Shown here: positions 33,806-41,512 of the stretch, in pieces
Numbering within the stretch: the first letter of the stretch is position 1
Layout of the letters: the number at the start of each line of letters is the position of its first letter
Assembly (NCBI RefSeq): GCF_000230895.2
Contig: NC_016604.1
Span: 3,038,001 to 3,102,000, forward strand
Reading direction: 5' to 3'
Source: Mycolicibacterium rhodesiae NBB3
Lineage (GTDB): Bacteria > Actinomycetota > Actinomycetes > Mycobacteriales > Mycobacteriaceae
DNA length: 64,000 nt
Made by a program: the position numbers and the translations under genes
The notes under the pieces: model-generated
Databases searched by the model: none
Told to the model about the DNA's origin: nothing
What the model saw: the letters and a program-made list of their open reading frames with translations, nothing else

Positions 33806-34972
33806 TCAGCTGCAACCGCTCAGCGGATTGGTGTCGCAAGCTCGTTTCGGTGGTCGGGTGATCACAGTCAGCGGTATCTGGCGGGAGTGGTCGACCGCGG
33901 GCTTGGGTACCACGCGTTCGCGGTCCAGAGCGGCCTGGCCGTAGCCCTGCACACATTCCGGATCGGGGCCGTCGAGAGGCAAGCCGGTGAAGAACTTCGC
34001 TGCCATGCACCCACCACGGCAGCTATCGAAATGGGCGCATTTTGCGCACGCCCCACCCGTTGTCGGGGTCCGAAGCTCGCTGAAGAGTTCCGATTCGCGC
34101 CATACGGCCGCGAACCCGCCGTCGCGCAGGACATTGCCAGCGAGGAATTGTTCGTGGATGGCGAAGGGGCAGGCGTAGACGTCGCCCACCGGGTCGATTA
34201 GGCAAACAACCCGCCCGGCTCCACATAGGTTCAGGCCGGGAAGTGCTTCGCCATACGCGGACAGGTGGAAAAACGAGTCGCCGGTCAACACCTTATCGCC
34301 GTGGGCCACCAGCCAGTCATAGAGCGTGCGTTGTTGCTCCGCCGTCGGGTGCAGTCGGTCCCACACGTCGGCGCCACGGCCCGAGGGTCGCAGTCGCGTG
34401 ATGCGCAAAGTGGCACCGTAGCGGTCTGCTAATGCCTTGAACTCGTCAAGTTGATCAACGTTGTGGCGGGTCATCACCACCGAGATCTTGGTGTCGGTGA
34501 AACCGGCGGTCGACAAGTTTTCCAACGCGCGCACCGCCATTGCGAAAGAGCCTGTGCCGCGCACGGCGTCGTTGACGTCGGCGGTCGCACCATCAATTGA
34601 GATCTGCACGTCCACGTAGTCAGAGGCGGCCAACTTCGTCGCGACATCGGGAGTTATCCGAACTCCGTTCGTGGAGAACTTCACCCCGACGTGGTGGGCC
34701 GTCGCGTAGTCGATCAATTCCCAGAAGTCGCTGCGCACCGTCGGTTCGCCACCGCCGATGTTGACGTAGAACACCTGCATTCGCTCGAGCTCGTCGATGA
34801 TTGATTTGCACTGCTCGGTGCTCAATTCGCGCGGATCGCGGCGCCCCGATGATGACAGGCAATGCACACACGATAAGTTGCACGCGTAGGTCAGCTCCCA
34901 CGTCAAACAAATGGGGGCCTCGAGCCCGAGCTCGAACTGGTCGACGAGCCGGTTGGGCATGACAGCAGTCAC
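33806..34972 (-). CDS. mftC: mycofactocin radical SAM maturase MftC
   Basis: 388 residues. Radical SAM cluster motif TYACNLSCVHC (Cys31, Cys35, Cys38), GGEPTVRSDFW, and a SPASM C-terminal domain with CGAGRVVCLIDPVGDVYACP and CAKCAHFDSCRGGC for auxiliary clusters. MftC decarboxylates and cyclises the C-terminal Val-Tyr of MftA bound by MftB. The GTG start overlaps the mftB stop (GTGA). Confidence 0.95.
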   Translation of the reverse strand: MTAVMPNRLVDQFELGLEAPICLTWELTYACNLSCVHCLSSSGRRDPRELSTEQCKSIIDELERMQVFYVNIGGGEPTVRSDFWELIDYATAHHVGVKFSTNGVRITPDVATKLAASDYVDVQISIDGATADVNDAVRGTGSFAMAVRALENLSTAGFTDTKISVVMTRHNVDQLDEFKALADRYGATLRITRLRPSGRGADVWDRLHPTAEQQRTLYDWLVAHGDKVLTGDSFFHLSAYGEALPGLNLCGAGRVVCLIDPVGDVYACPFAIHEQFLAGNVLRDGGFAAVWRESELFSELRTPTTGGACAKCAHFDSCRGGCMAAKFFTGLPLDGPDPECVQGYGQAALDRERVVPKPAVDHSRQIPLTVITRPPKRACDTNPLSGCS

Positions 34973-35229
34973 GACGTTTGCTCCAGCATCTGTGAATTTG
35001 CAAGCACTTCAAGGGCTTTGACATAGGCCTCGACGTCCTCGACTCCCGCGGCACACAGTGCGGCACGCGCGCTCATATGGTCGGGCAGCGAGCGTACGAC
35101 TTCGACCATCACGCGGTTCTTGAGGAAGGACAGCCTTCTAGTGCCGAAGTGGTACAGCAGGGCCCCGAAGGGTTCCGGGCGCAGCGCCGCCTGCGGGTGC
35201 AGTTGCCAGCGCTTGTCAAGGTCGAACAT
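34969..35229 (-). CDS. mftB: mycofactocin precursor-binding chaperone MftB
   Basis: 86 residues, a RiPP recognition element (PqqD-like). Starts MFDLDKRWQLHPQAALRPEP, then FGALLYHFGTRRLSFLKN and a C-terminal helix. It presents the MftA leader to MftC. Start at 35229 lies 2 bp after the mftA stop; the longer reading from 35247 would run back into mftA and is rejected. Confidence 0.93.
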   Translation of the reverse strand: MFDLDKRWQLHPQAALRPEPFGALLYHFGTRRLSFLKNRVMVEVVRSLPDHMSARAALCAAGVEDVEAYVKALEVLANSQMLEQTS

Positions 35230-35231
35230 CG

Positions 35232-35336
35232 TCAGTACACACCGCACATTCCGTCGATGAATACTTCCTCCACGAGGGTCTCTTCTACAAGCTCCTGGTT
35301 CGCGACATCGTTCTGTGTGTCGGCCTTTTCCCGCAT
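35232..35336 (-). CDS. mftA: mycofactocin precursor peptide MftA
   Basis: 34 residues ending in the invariant IDGMCGVY core, whose last Val-Tyr pair becomes the cofactor. The leader (MREKADTQNDVANQELVEET) is acidic and helical as expected for MftB recognition. The ATG is at 35336. The gene begins the minus-strand mftABCD run and is divergent from mftM. Shorter than the usual prediction limit, so easily missed. Confidence 0.95.
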   Translation of the reverse strand: MREKADTQNDVANQELVEETLVEEVFIDGMCGVY

Positions 35337-35470
35337 GGCTACCTCCCGGGCATCGATCGATCGTGCGTTGCCAGCTCCGACGCTATGGCACCCAGTGCAC
35401 GAACAAAACCCGCCAAACGGGCAGGCGGGACCCGTCCAGCTGGTCTGACATCCCAGGCCATCCGGGGTGT

Positions 35471-35488
35471 GTGCGGAGCGATCCGCAC
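35471..35488. promoter_or_regulatory. palindrome in the mftA-mftM divergent region
   Basis: GTGCGGA (35471-35477) and TCCGCAC (35482-35488), a perfect 7-bp inverted repeat with a 4-bp centre, in the 193-bp region between the divergent mftA and mftM starts. It could be an operator serving one or both directions. No mftR gene is present in the window. Confidence 0.5.
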
Positions 35489-35529
35489 TCGATAGCGTGC
35501 GGGCAGTAGCGACCGAGGGGGACGACGGC

Positions 35530-36411
35530 ATGACGCACGCACTGGATCCATTGGGCCCCGCTCCCCGCGGCTCGTGGTGCGGTTACGGCGTTCGGGTGGC
35601 GCGCCGAGCGGGGCGACACCGCGGCATATGTAGCCCACATTCCGTGTGCACCAGCCGGTTTTGTGCACGACGCAACAACGGCGAACTGGTCGTGCTGCAC
35701 GATCTGTCGCCCGATGAGCTGTGCGACGAACTGGCGGTAATTCTGGCTGATGAACTGGACGCTCCCGGCACCTTGCTACGTGGGCAGCGCGACTTCGAGC
35801 TGGTGTTCACTGGAATCGTCCGCTCCACCGTTGACGGTGCGCTGCCCGCATGGCTGAGGTTCTATCGCAATTCACTCGATCGGCTAGCAGACGGAACGGC
35901 GTCTTTCAGCCCCATCCACGAACATGCTGCGGCGTTGTTAATGGGACGCCAATTGGTCGATCTCGGCTCGTGTTTTGGGTTCTTTGCGCTACGTGCAGTT
36001 GACCTCGGAATGGAAGTCACTGCAACAGATCTGAGTCAGCCGACGATGGACTTGCTCGCGCGGCTGAGCCCGCTACTTCGCCGTCAACTGCGCACCATCG
36101 GTTGTGACGCAGCGCATGTGCCGCTCCCTGACAGGAGCGCTGACACGGTGACTGCCTTGCACCTGATCGAGCATTTAACCCCCGCAGCGGCCGACGACGT
36201 GCTTGACGAAGCCATCCGACTTGCTCGACGCCGCGTCATCGTCGCGGTGCCATTCGAAGACGAGCCGCGGGCCTGCTACGGGCATGTGCAAGCATTCAAC
36301 ACCGCATCCTTGCGCCGGTTGGGATCGAAACTGTGTGGCAGACACCCCAGTCTGGTGGTCAGCGTCCACGAGCACCGCGGCGGCTGGCTGGTCATCGACC
36401 GTACTATATGA
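35530..36411 (+). CDS. mftM: mycofactocin oligosaccharide methyltransferase MftM
   Basis: 293 residues with a class-I SAM fold: LVDLGSCFGFFALRAVDLG (about 145-163), VTATDLSQPTMDLL, CDAAHVPLPDRSADTVTALH and RRVIVAVPFEDEP, plus the MftM-like HLIEHL and a C-terminal HRGGWLVID. MftM methylates the second glucose of the mycofactocin sugar chain. ATG 35530 is chosen for the GAGGGGGAC ahead of it. It overlaps the convergent response-regulator gene by 8 bp. Confidence 0.85.
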   Translation: MTHALDPLGPAPRGSWCGYGVRVARRAGRHRGICSPHSVCTSRFCARRNNGELVVLHDLSPDELCDELAVILADELDAPGTLLRGQRDFELVFTGIVRSTVDGALPAWLRFYRNSLDRLADGTASFSPIHEHAAALLMGRQLVDLGSCFGFFALRAVDLGMEVTATDLSQPTMDLLARLSPLLRRQLRTIGCDAAHVPLPDRSADTVTALHLIEHLTPAAADDVLDEAIRLARRRVIVAVPFEDEPRACYGHVQAFNTASLRRLGSKLCGRHPSLVVSVHEHRGGWLVIDRTI

Positions 36412-37093
36412 GGCCGCGCTTGCTGGCGGCGTAGACCGCTTGGGCACGACCGCTCACTTTGAGTTTGCGCATGATGTTGCTGACGTGGAACTTCGCCGTG
36501 GTCGACGATATGTAGAGCTTCTCGCCGATTTTGTTGTTAGACAGCCCAGCGGCAAGCAAGCGCAGCACTTCCATCTCACGGTCGGTGAGCTGTTGGTGCG
36601 GCTCGGAACGCCCCGATAGCGATCGGACGACCACGGCGGCGCTGCGCGGGTCGAATGCGCTTCCGCCCGTGGCGATTATCCGAATGGCGCGGATGAGTTC
36701 AGTGGTATCAACATCTTTCACGACGTAGCCGCGAGCTCCGGCATGTACCGCACGCACGACGAGATCCTCGTCGAGAAACGTGGTGAGGATCAACAGTCCG
36801 ATCCCGGGATGTGAAGCAGATAGCCTGGCACACAGGGAGAGTCCCTCGACGTCCGACCCGGTCGACAACTTCAGATCGAGGAGCACCACGTCGGGTTGGG
36901 TCGCGCGCACCACCGCTTCGGCCTCCGGTTCTGACGACGCTTCGCCCAACACGGCGAGGTCGTCTTCACGCTCAAGAACTGACCGTAAGCCCTGCCTCAG
37001 GATCGCGTGATCATCGACGAGGACGAGGCCGACGGTGGCGTGGTCTTTGCCCGCGTTCGATTCGCGGCCAGCGGTCGAAACTGTCGGGTTCAC
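36404..37093 (-). CDS. NarL/LuxR-type response regulator, MadR-like
   Basis: 229 residues. Receiver domain with VVLLDLKLS (phospho-acceptor Asp) and LVDDHAILRQGLRSVL; C-terminal LuxR HTH LTDREMEVLRLLAAGLSNNK to VSNIMRKLKVSGRAQAVY. Start overlaps the stop of the kinase gene by 4 bp. Linkage to an ErcA-like alcohol dehydrogenase and mycofactocin genes fits the MadR family name used for such regulators, which is assigned here from memory. Confidence 0.85.
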   Translation of the reverse strand: MNPTVSTAGRESNAGKDHATVGLVLVDDHAILRQGLRSVLEREDDLAVLGEASSEPEAEAVVRATQPDVVLLDLKLSTGSDVEGLSLCARLSASHPGIGLLILTTFLDEDLVVRAVHAGARGYVVKDVDTTELIRAIRIIATGGSAFDPRSAAVVVRSLSGRSEPHQQLTDREMEVLRLLAAGLSNNKIGEKLYISSTTAKFHVSNIMRKLKVSGRAQAVYAASKRGLI

Positions 37094-38496
37094 GACACAG
37101 CCCCCGATGACTGCGGCACCGTAGCAAGCACTCGAACACCGCCCATCCGCGATCGTCGCACGTCGAGGGTTCCTCCGTGCTCGCGGGCCCGGGCCAACAT
37201 GTTCGCCAGCCCACGGTGATGCCCGTCCACATCGGGGGCATCGGCGAGCCGCAGCATCATTCGTAGCTTTTCGGGATCACCGATACCGTCATCAGCGATC
37301 GACAATGTCACCGATGTCGGCTTGTACGCCAGCCGTACGATGGCTCTCGAGGCGTTGCCATGCATCGCGGTGTTGAACAGGGCTTCGCCGGCGATGCGCA
37401 GCAGTGTGTGCTCGACGCCGCTCGGCAACTCGACCACTGCGCCTGCGACACGAAGCGTCACGTGGAGGTCGTCGGGCATGTGCACGGTGGCAAGTTGCGC
37501 CAGCATCTCCGGCAGACTGGAGCGGCGGGCATCACCACGGTGATTGAGCGCGTAGATCGCGGACCGTAGCTGCTCTACCGCCGAGCGAGTGAGGTCTTTG
37601 GCGACATCGAGGCGCTCGACGAGCGCCCGACCCTCCTTAGCGTCGACCTTGTCTTCGGCCTCGCCCCGACACACTGCGATATGCATACCTGCCGACAGCA
37701 CACACTGTGCGACGCCGTCGTGAAGTTCACGTGCGATCCGGTGTCGTTCGCAGTCGAGCAGCTGATGGCGTTGCGCCGCATCGAGTTCGCGTTGTGTGGC
37801 GAGCAGCTCGGCGTTACGTGCGGCAAGCTCGGAGGCCTGCACGCGCACCTCCGTGCACGCACGCTCCGACTCGGCGAGCAAGAGTTGAGACTGTTGAAAT
37901 AATGCGGAATTCTGCAACGCCACTGCGGTCTGGCTGGACAGGATCCGCATCACTGTGCCGTCGGTGCCGTCGAGCGTCCGGTGACCGGGCGTCCATGCGG
38001 CGAATGCCCCGACGACGTCGCCGTCGAGTTCGATCGGGACGTGGGCGTGATGACTCTCAATCGCCGGTCGGCGGAACTGAGCTAGCTGTCCCCGCAGTAT
38101 GTCGAGCAGCCGGTCAAGTACAAGATCGGGAATGTGCCCGCTGGGATCTTCTGTAGACGCAATGCCTTCGAAGCAGTAGGCGGTTCCCTCAGCGTCGAGT
38201 ATGAGATGCCGGGGATGTGCTTCGGGCAAAGTGCCATCGGCAAGCGCAAGCAGTACCCAATCCGCTTCGAGGTGGATGCGCGCGGCTTCGGCGACGGCGC
38301 GAACCAGCTTTTCCGGTCCGTCCACCGTCTGGACCAATGCCCGGGAGATCGCATCGAGTGCCTGCACGACGCGTTCCAAACGCTGTGTGGTGATGCGGAA
38401 TTGGGGATAGAAATTGCCCTTGCCGGACCGTACGCCGGTAAGCCGATCGAGATCTTTGGTGAACACGCCACGCCGGTGCGCGGGTATAGCGCTCAC
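37090..38496 (-). CDS. cytoplasmic sensor histidine kinase, MadS-like
   Basis: 468 residues with no membrane segment. N-terminal GAF-like sensor region (about 50-200, with EADWVLLALADGTLP and SSQTAVALQNSALFQQ), then a coiled segment, the HisKA_3 box ERHRIARELHDGVAQCVLSA (phospho-His near 265), and an HATPase domain with LLRIAGEALFNTAMHGNAS and LSIADDGIGD. It pairs with the adjacent response regulator. GTG start overlaps the Fe-ADH stop (GTGA). Likely senses an alcohol-derived signal together with the ErcA-like protein. Confidence 0.85.
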   Translation of the reverse strand: MSAIPAHRRGVFTKDLDRLTGVRSGKGNFYPQFRITTQRLERVVQALDAISRALVQTVDGPEKLVRAVAEAARIHLEADWVLLALADGTLPEAHPRHLILDAEGTAYCFEGIASTEDPSGHIPDLVLDRLLDILRGQLAQFRRPAIESHHAHVPIELDGDVVGAFAAWTPGHRTLDGTDGTVMRILSSQTAVALQNSALFQQSQLLLAESERACTEVRVQASELAARNAELLATQRELDAAQRHQLLDCERHRIARELHDGVAQCVLSAGMHIAVCRGEAEDKVDAKEGRALVERLDVAKDLTRSAVEQLRSAIYALNHRGDARRSSLPEMLAQLATVHMPDDLHVTLRVAGAVVELPSGVEHTLLRIAGEALFNTAMHGNASRAIVRLAYKPTSVTLSIADDGIGDPEKLRMMLRLADAPDVDGHHRGLANMLARAREHGGTLDVRRSRMGGVRVLATVPQSSGAVS

Positions 38497-39728
38497 ATCG
38501 CCACCCGGAATAATGCTTGCAACTGAGCGTCGTCAGCCACCCGCGGGTTTGTCGACATGCATGCGTCCTGCAGTGCCGTTGCAGCCAGCAACGGCACATC
38601 CTCGTCGCGCACGCCGAGGTCCGCCAGGCCTTTGGGCACTCCCACCTCGGTGGCCAGCTGCTGTAAGCGGTCGGCGAGTGCCAACGCGGATTCCATTGCG
38701 GGGGCCCGGCTATCAACGATGTCTAGGCAGGCGGCGATCGTCGCGTACGGCACCGGATCGACCTCTGCGTTGAACCGTACGACATGCGGCAACAACACAC
38801 CGTTGATAACACCGTGGGGCAGGTCGAGCAGCCCTCCAACCTGGTGGCTCATCGCGTGCGCCGCACCGAGAATGGCATTGCTGAACGCCAAACCAGCCTC
38901 CAGGGCTGCTTGCGCCATCTGCACTCTGGCCGGCATGTAATGCGGGGTATCGATGGCCTTCGTCAGATTGTCGGTCACAATCACCACCGCCCGCAAAGCG
39001 TGATGGTCGGTTAGCTGATTGTGGCCCAGCGACACGAACGCCTCGATCCCGTGTGTGAGCGCATCAAGCCCAGTCGCCGCGTTGAGCCACTCAGGCATCG
39101 TCGTGAGCAGCCGGGGATCGATAACCGAGATATTGGGCACCAGCGCCCGCCCAAGGATGGTGATCTTGGTGGCACGTGACGTGTCGGTGATGATGCAGAA
39201 CTGCGAAACGTCGGCTCCGGTTCCCGACGTCGACGGCACCACCACCAATGGCGGAATCGGCATCAATACGTTGTCCACGCCCTCGTAGTCCAGGATGGCG
39301 CCGCCGTTAGCCGCGAGGATGGCCACACCCTTGGCGGCATCGATGACAGAACCACCGCCAAGCGCTATCAGAACGTCGCAGCCGTGGGAACGGTAGAACT
39401 CATAGCCCGCAGCGATCTCGTGATCCTTCGGGTTCGGTGTCACCCCGCTCCACACGCACGCGTCCACGCATTGGTTTCTCAGGTGGCCCGTGAGTTCGCT
39501 GACCCATCCCGCCTCGATAAGGCCGGGATCGGTCACCAGCATTGGACGCAGCGCTCCCAGTCGTACGGCGGCGTGGGCAGCTTCGGCCATCGAGTCGATA
39601 CCGAAAACGATCTCAGGCGCGTGGAACTTCAACAGACGAGATGAACCCTCGTGCGGGGTGCACTTCCGCTGAGGCAGCAGTGCCCCTTCGATCATGGCCC
39701 GAGCCGGCGACACCTTGTCGACCTTCAT
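38493..39728 (-). CDS. iron-containing alcohol dehydrogenase, ErcA-like
   Basis: 411 residues of the Fe-ADH family. NAD motif LIALGGGSVIDAAKGVA, PSTSGTGADVS, metal site GLDALTHGIEAF and AAHAMSHQVGGLLDLPHGVI with the Asp/His ligands. A 30-residue N-terminal extension precedes the fold. First gene of a three-gene unit with the MadS/MadR-like pair. In other bacteria ErcA-type proteins act in alcohol signalling rather than bulk metabolism, so this may be sensory. Confidence 0.85.
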   Translation of the reverse strand: MKVDKVSPARAMIEGALLPQRKCTPHEGSSRLLKFHAPEIVFGIDSMAEAAHAAVRLGALRPMLVTDPGLIEAGWVSELTGHLRNQCVDACVWSGVTPNPKDHEIAAGYEFYRSHGCDVLIALGGGSVIDAAKGVAILAANGGAILDYEGVDNVLMPIPPLVVVPSTSGTGADVSQFCIITDTSRATKITILGRALVPNISVIDPRLLTTMPEWLNAATGLDALTHGIEAFVSLGHNQLTDHHALRAVVIVTDNLTKAIDTPHYMPARVQMAQAALEAGLAFSNAILGAAHAMSHQVGGLLDLPHGVINGVLLPHVVRFNAEVDPVPYATIAACLDIVDSRAPAMESALALADRLQQLATEVGVPKGLADLGVRDEDVPLLAATALQDACMSTNPRVADDAQLQALFRVAM

Positions 39729-40445
39729 GTCAACCTCCGCCCCGTTCGCCTGCGGTCCAACTCACAGCAGGCATGCAATGTGACATACGCTACGCCGGTT
39801 TCGCGCTAACCGTAGCGCCCGGACCTGGTCAACCGAACATTCACACTCGAAGGCTGCCAACTGTCCAACCGTAAGGGGGGTGGCTCTCCATCGGTCGACT
39901 GGCGGGTTCTAGCGTCCGGATTTGCGGCGGCTGGCTGCAGGGCCGTAGTCGACTGCTTGAGTCTCTTCCAAGTTGCCGGCGATTCCTCGGAGACATGGGC
40001 CCCGTCGACTTCTTGACAGGCGGGCGAATCGATGGCGCGGACATCAGATCGGAGCCGTTTGAGACCGAGATCTGGACCCTCGGCCAGCGCGGGCCCAGAA
40101 CGCCGCGCCGGGTCCCTGAATCCACCTTGAGGCGCACATCGACCCGTCAATATCCAGCGCACCAGAGCCTTAAGGGTGGTCTCGACCAACGCTTTCGCAA
40201 CCCTGGGGGCCTACGCTCGCGTCAGTGTCAGGGTGAGGTGCCGCGTTTGCGGTGGTTGGATCCTGATCACCTGGTGTCTGGCTCGTACGCTCGCTGCCGC
40301 CTTCGGGTTGGCGTTCACGCGTTCTGTCGGCATCAGGTGTGAAGGACCGGCCGGCGTGACTTGATAGGAGCGTGGCATCGCCCGCACTGAGATGTGTCCG
40401 CCGACCGGCCCAACCGTCACCTCACAGTGAATGGAGGCAACCACC
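39729..40445 (+). other. intergenic region with IS110 left end and probable bridge-RNA zone
   Basis: No gene is supported. The left part must hold the ErcA-operon promoter. The right part (about 40190-40445) is the non-coding left end of the IS110 element, where IS110-group elements encode their bridge RNA. The complementary stretches GACCGGCCGGCG (near 40348) and CGCCGACCGGCC (near 40402) could pair. The exact left boundary is not visible. Confidence 0.45.
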
Positions 40446-41512
40446 ATGGTTGTTGTCGGAGCCGATGTACACAAGCGCACCCACACGTTCGTCGCGGTCG
40501 ATGAGGTCGGTCGCAAGCTGGCGGAGAAGGTCGTTGCGACGACCAGCAGGGGTCACGGCGAGGCGGTGATGTGGGCCAGGGAACGCTTCGGCGCTGACAT
40601 GGTGTGGGCGATCGAGGATTGCCGACATCTCTCAGCGCGGTTGGAACGCGATCTGATGAGTTTCGGCCAGAAGGTGGTGCGGGTGCCGCCCAAGCTGATG
40701 GCTCAGACCCGCAAGTCGGCGCGCACCCGGGGTAAGTCCGATCCCATCGATGCGTTGGCCGTCGCGCGGGGATACTTGCGTGAGCCCGATCTGCCGGTCG
40801 CCTCCCATGATGCGGTGTCGCGGGAGTTGAAGTTGCTAGTCGATCGCCGCGAAGTGCTTGTGGCCCAACGCACTGCGACGATTAACCGACTGTTGTGGCG
40901 GGTGCACGAACTCGATCCCGAACGCGCTCCCAAGCGCCGTTCGCTGGACCTGGCCAAGCACCGTCGCATCCTTGGTGACTGGCTTGAAACTGTAGACGGG
41001 TTGGTCGCCGAGTTGGCTCGCGACGAGCTCGCCGACATCACCCGGCTCACCGAGTCGATCAACGCGTTGGCCAAGCGCATCGGGGAACGCGTCCGCGCGG
41101 TGGCCCCGGTCCTGCTGGCCATGCCGGGGTGCGGCGAGTTGACCGCGGCCAAACTGGTGGGCGAAACCGCCGGAGTCACTCGGTTCAAAAGCGAGGCCGC
41201 ATTCGCCCGCCACGCCGGGGTGGCACCGATCCCGGTGTGGTCGGGCAACACCGCGGGCCGGGTCCGCATGACCCGCTCGGGCAACCGTCAACTCAACGCC
41301 GCGCTGCACCGCATCGCCGTCACTCAGATCCGCCTCCACGGGCTCGGCCAGACCTACTACCGACACAGACTCGACAACGGCGCCACCCGGCCCGAAGCCC
41401 TACGCAGCCTCAAACGCCGCCTAGCCCGCGTGGTCTTCGGCCACCTACACAACGACCACCAACACCGACTCCAGCCTTGCCAACCGGCAGCGGCTTGACA
41501 TAGGAGTAACGC
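40190..41512 (+). mobile_element. IS110-family element (approximate bounds)
   Basis: Consists of a non-coding left end, the transposase, and a very short right end before the acsA start at 41513. TTGACA at 41495-41500 is a near-perfect outward -35, as expected at an IS110 right end that forms a promoter after circularisation. Ends are only estimated because IS110 lacks obvious terminal inverted repeats. Confidence 0.6.
40446..41498 (+). CDS. IS110-family transposase
   Basis: 350 residues with a DEDD RuvC-like N-terminal domain (VVGADVHKRTHTF, WAIEDCRHLS, GKSDPIDALAVARG) and a transposase_20 C-terminal domain (MPGCGELTAAKLVGETAGV, AAFARHAGVAPIP, RMTRSGNRQLNAALHRIA). ATG 40446 follows GGAGG; an in-frame ATG at 40431 sits before that site. 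RuvC-type DEDD enzymes use a bridge RNA to join donor and target. The stop codon overlaps a TTGACA box near the right end. Confidence 0.92.
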   Translation: MVVVGADVHKRTHTFVAVDEVGRKLAEKVVATTSRGHGEAVMWARERFGADMVWAIEDCRHLSARLERDLMSFGQKVVRVPPKLMAQTRKSARTRGKSDPIDALAVARGYLREPDLPVASHDAVSRELKLLVDRREVLVAQRTATINRLLWRVHELDPERAPKRRSLDLAKHRRILGDWLETVDGLVAELARDELADITRLTESINALAKRIGERVRAVAPVLLAMPGCGELTAAKLVGETAGVTRFKSEAAFARHAGVAPIPVWSGNTAGRVRMTRSGNRQLNAALHRIAVTQIRLHGLGQTYYRHRLDNGATRPEALRSLKRRLARVVFGHLHNDHQHRLQPCQPAAA

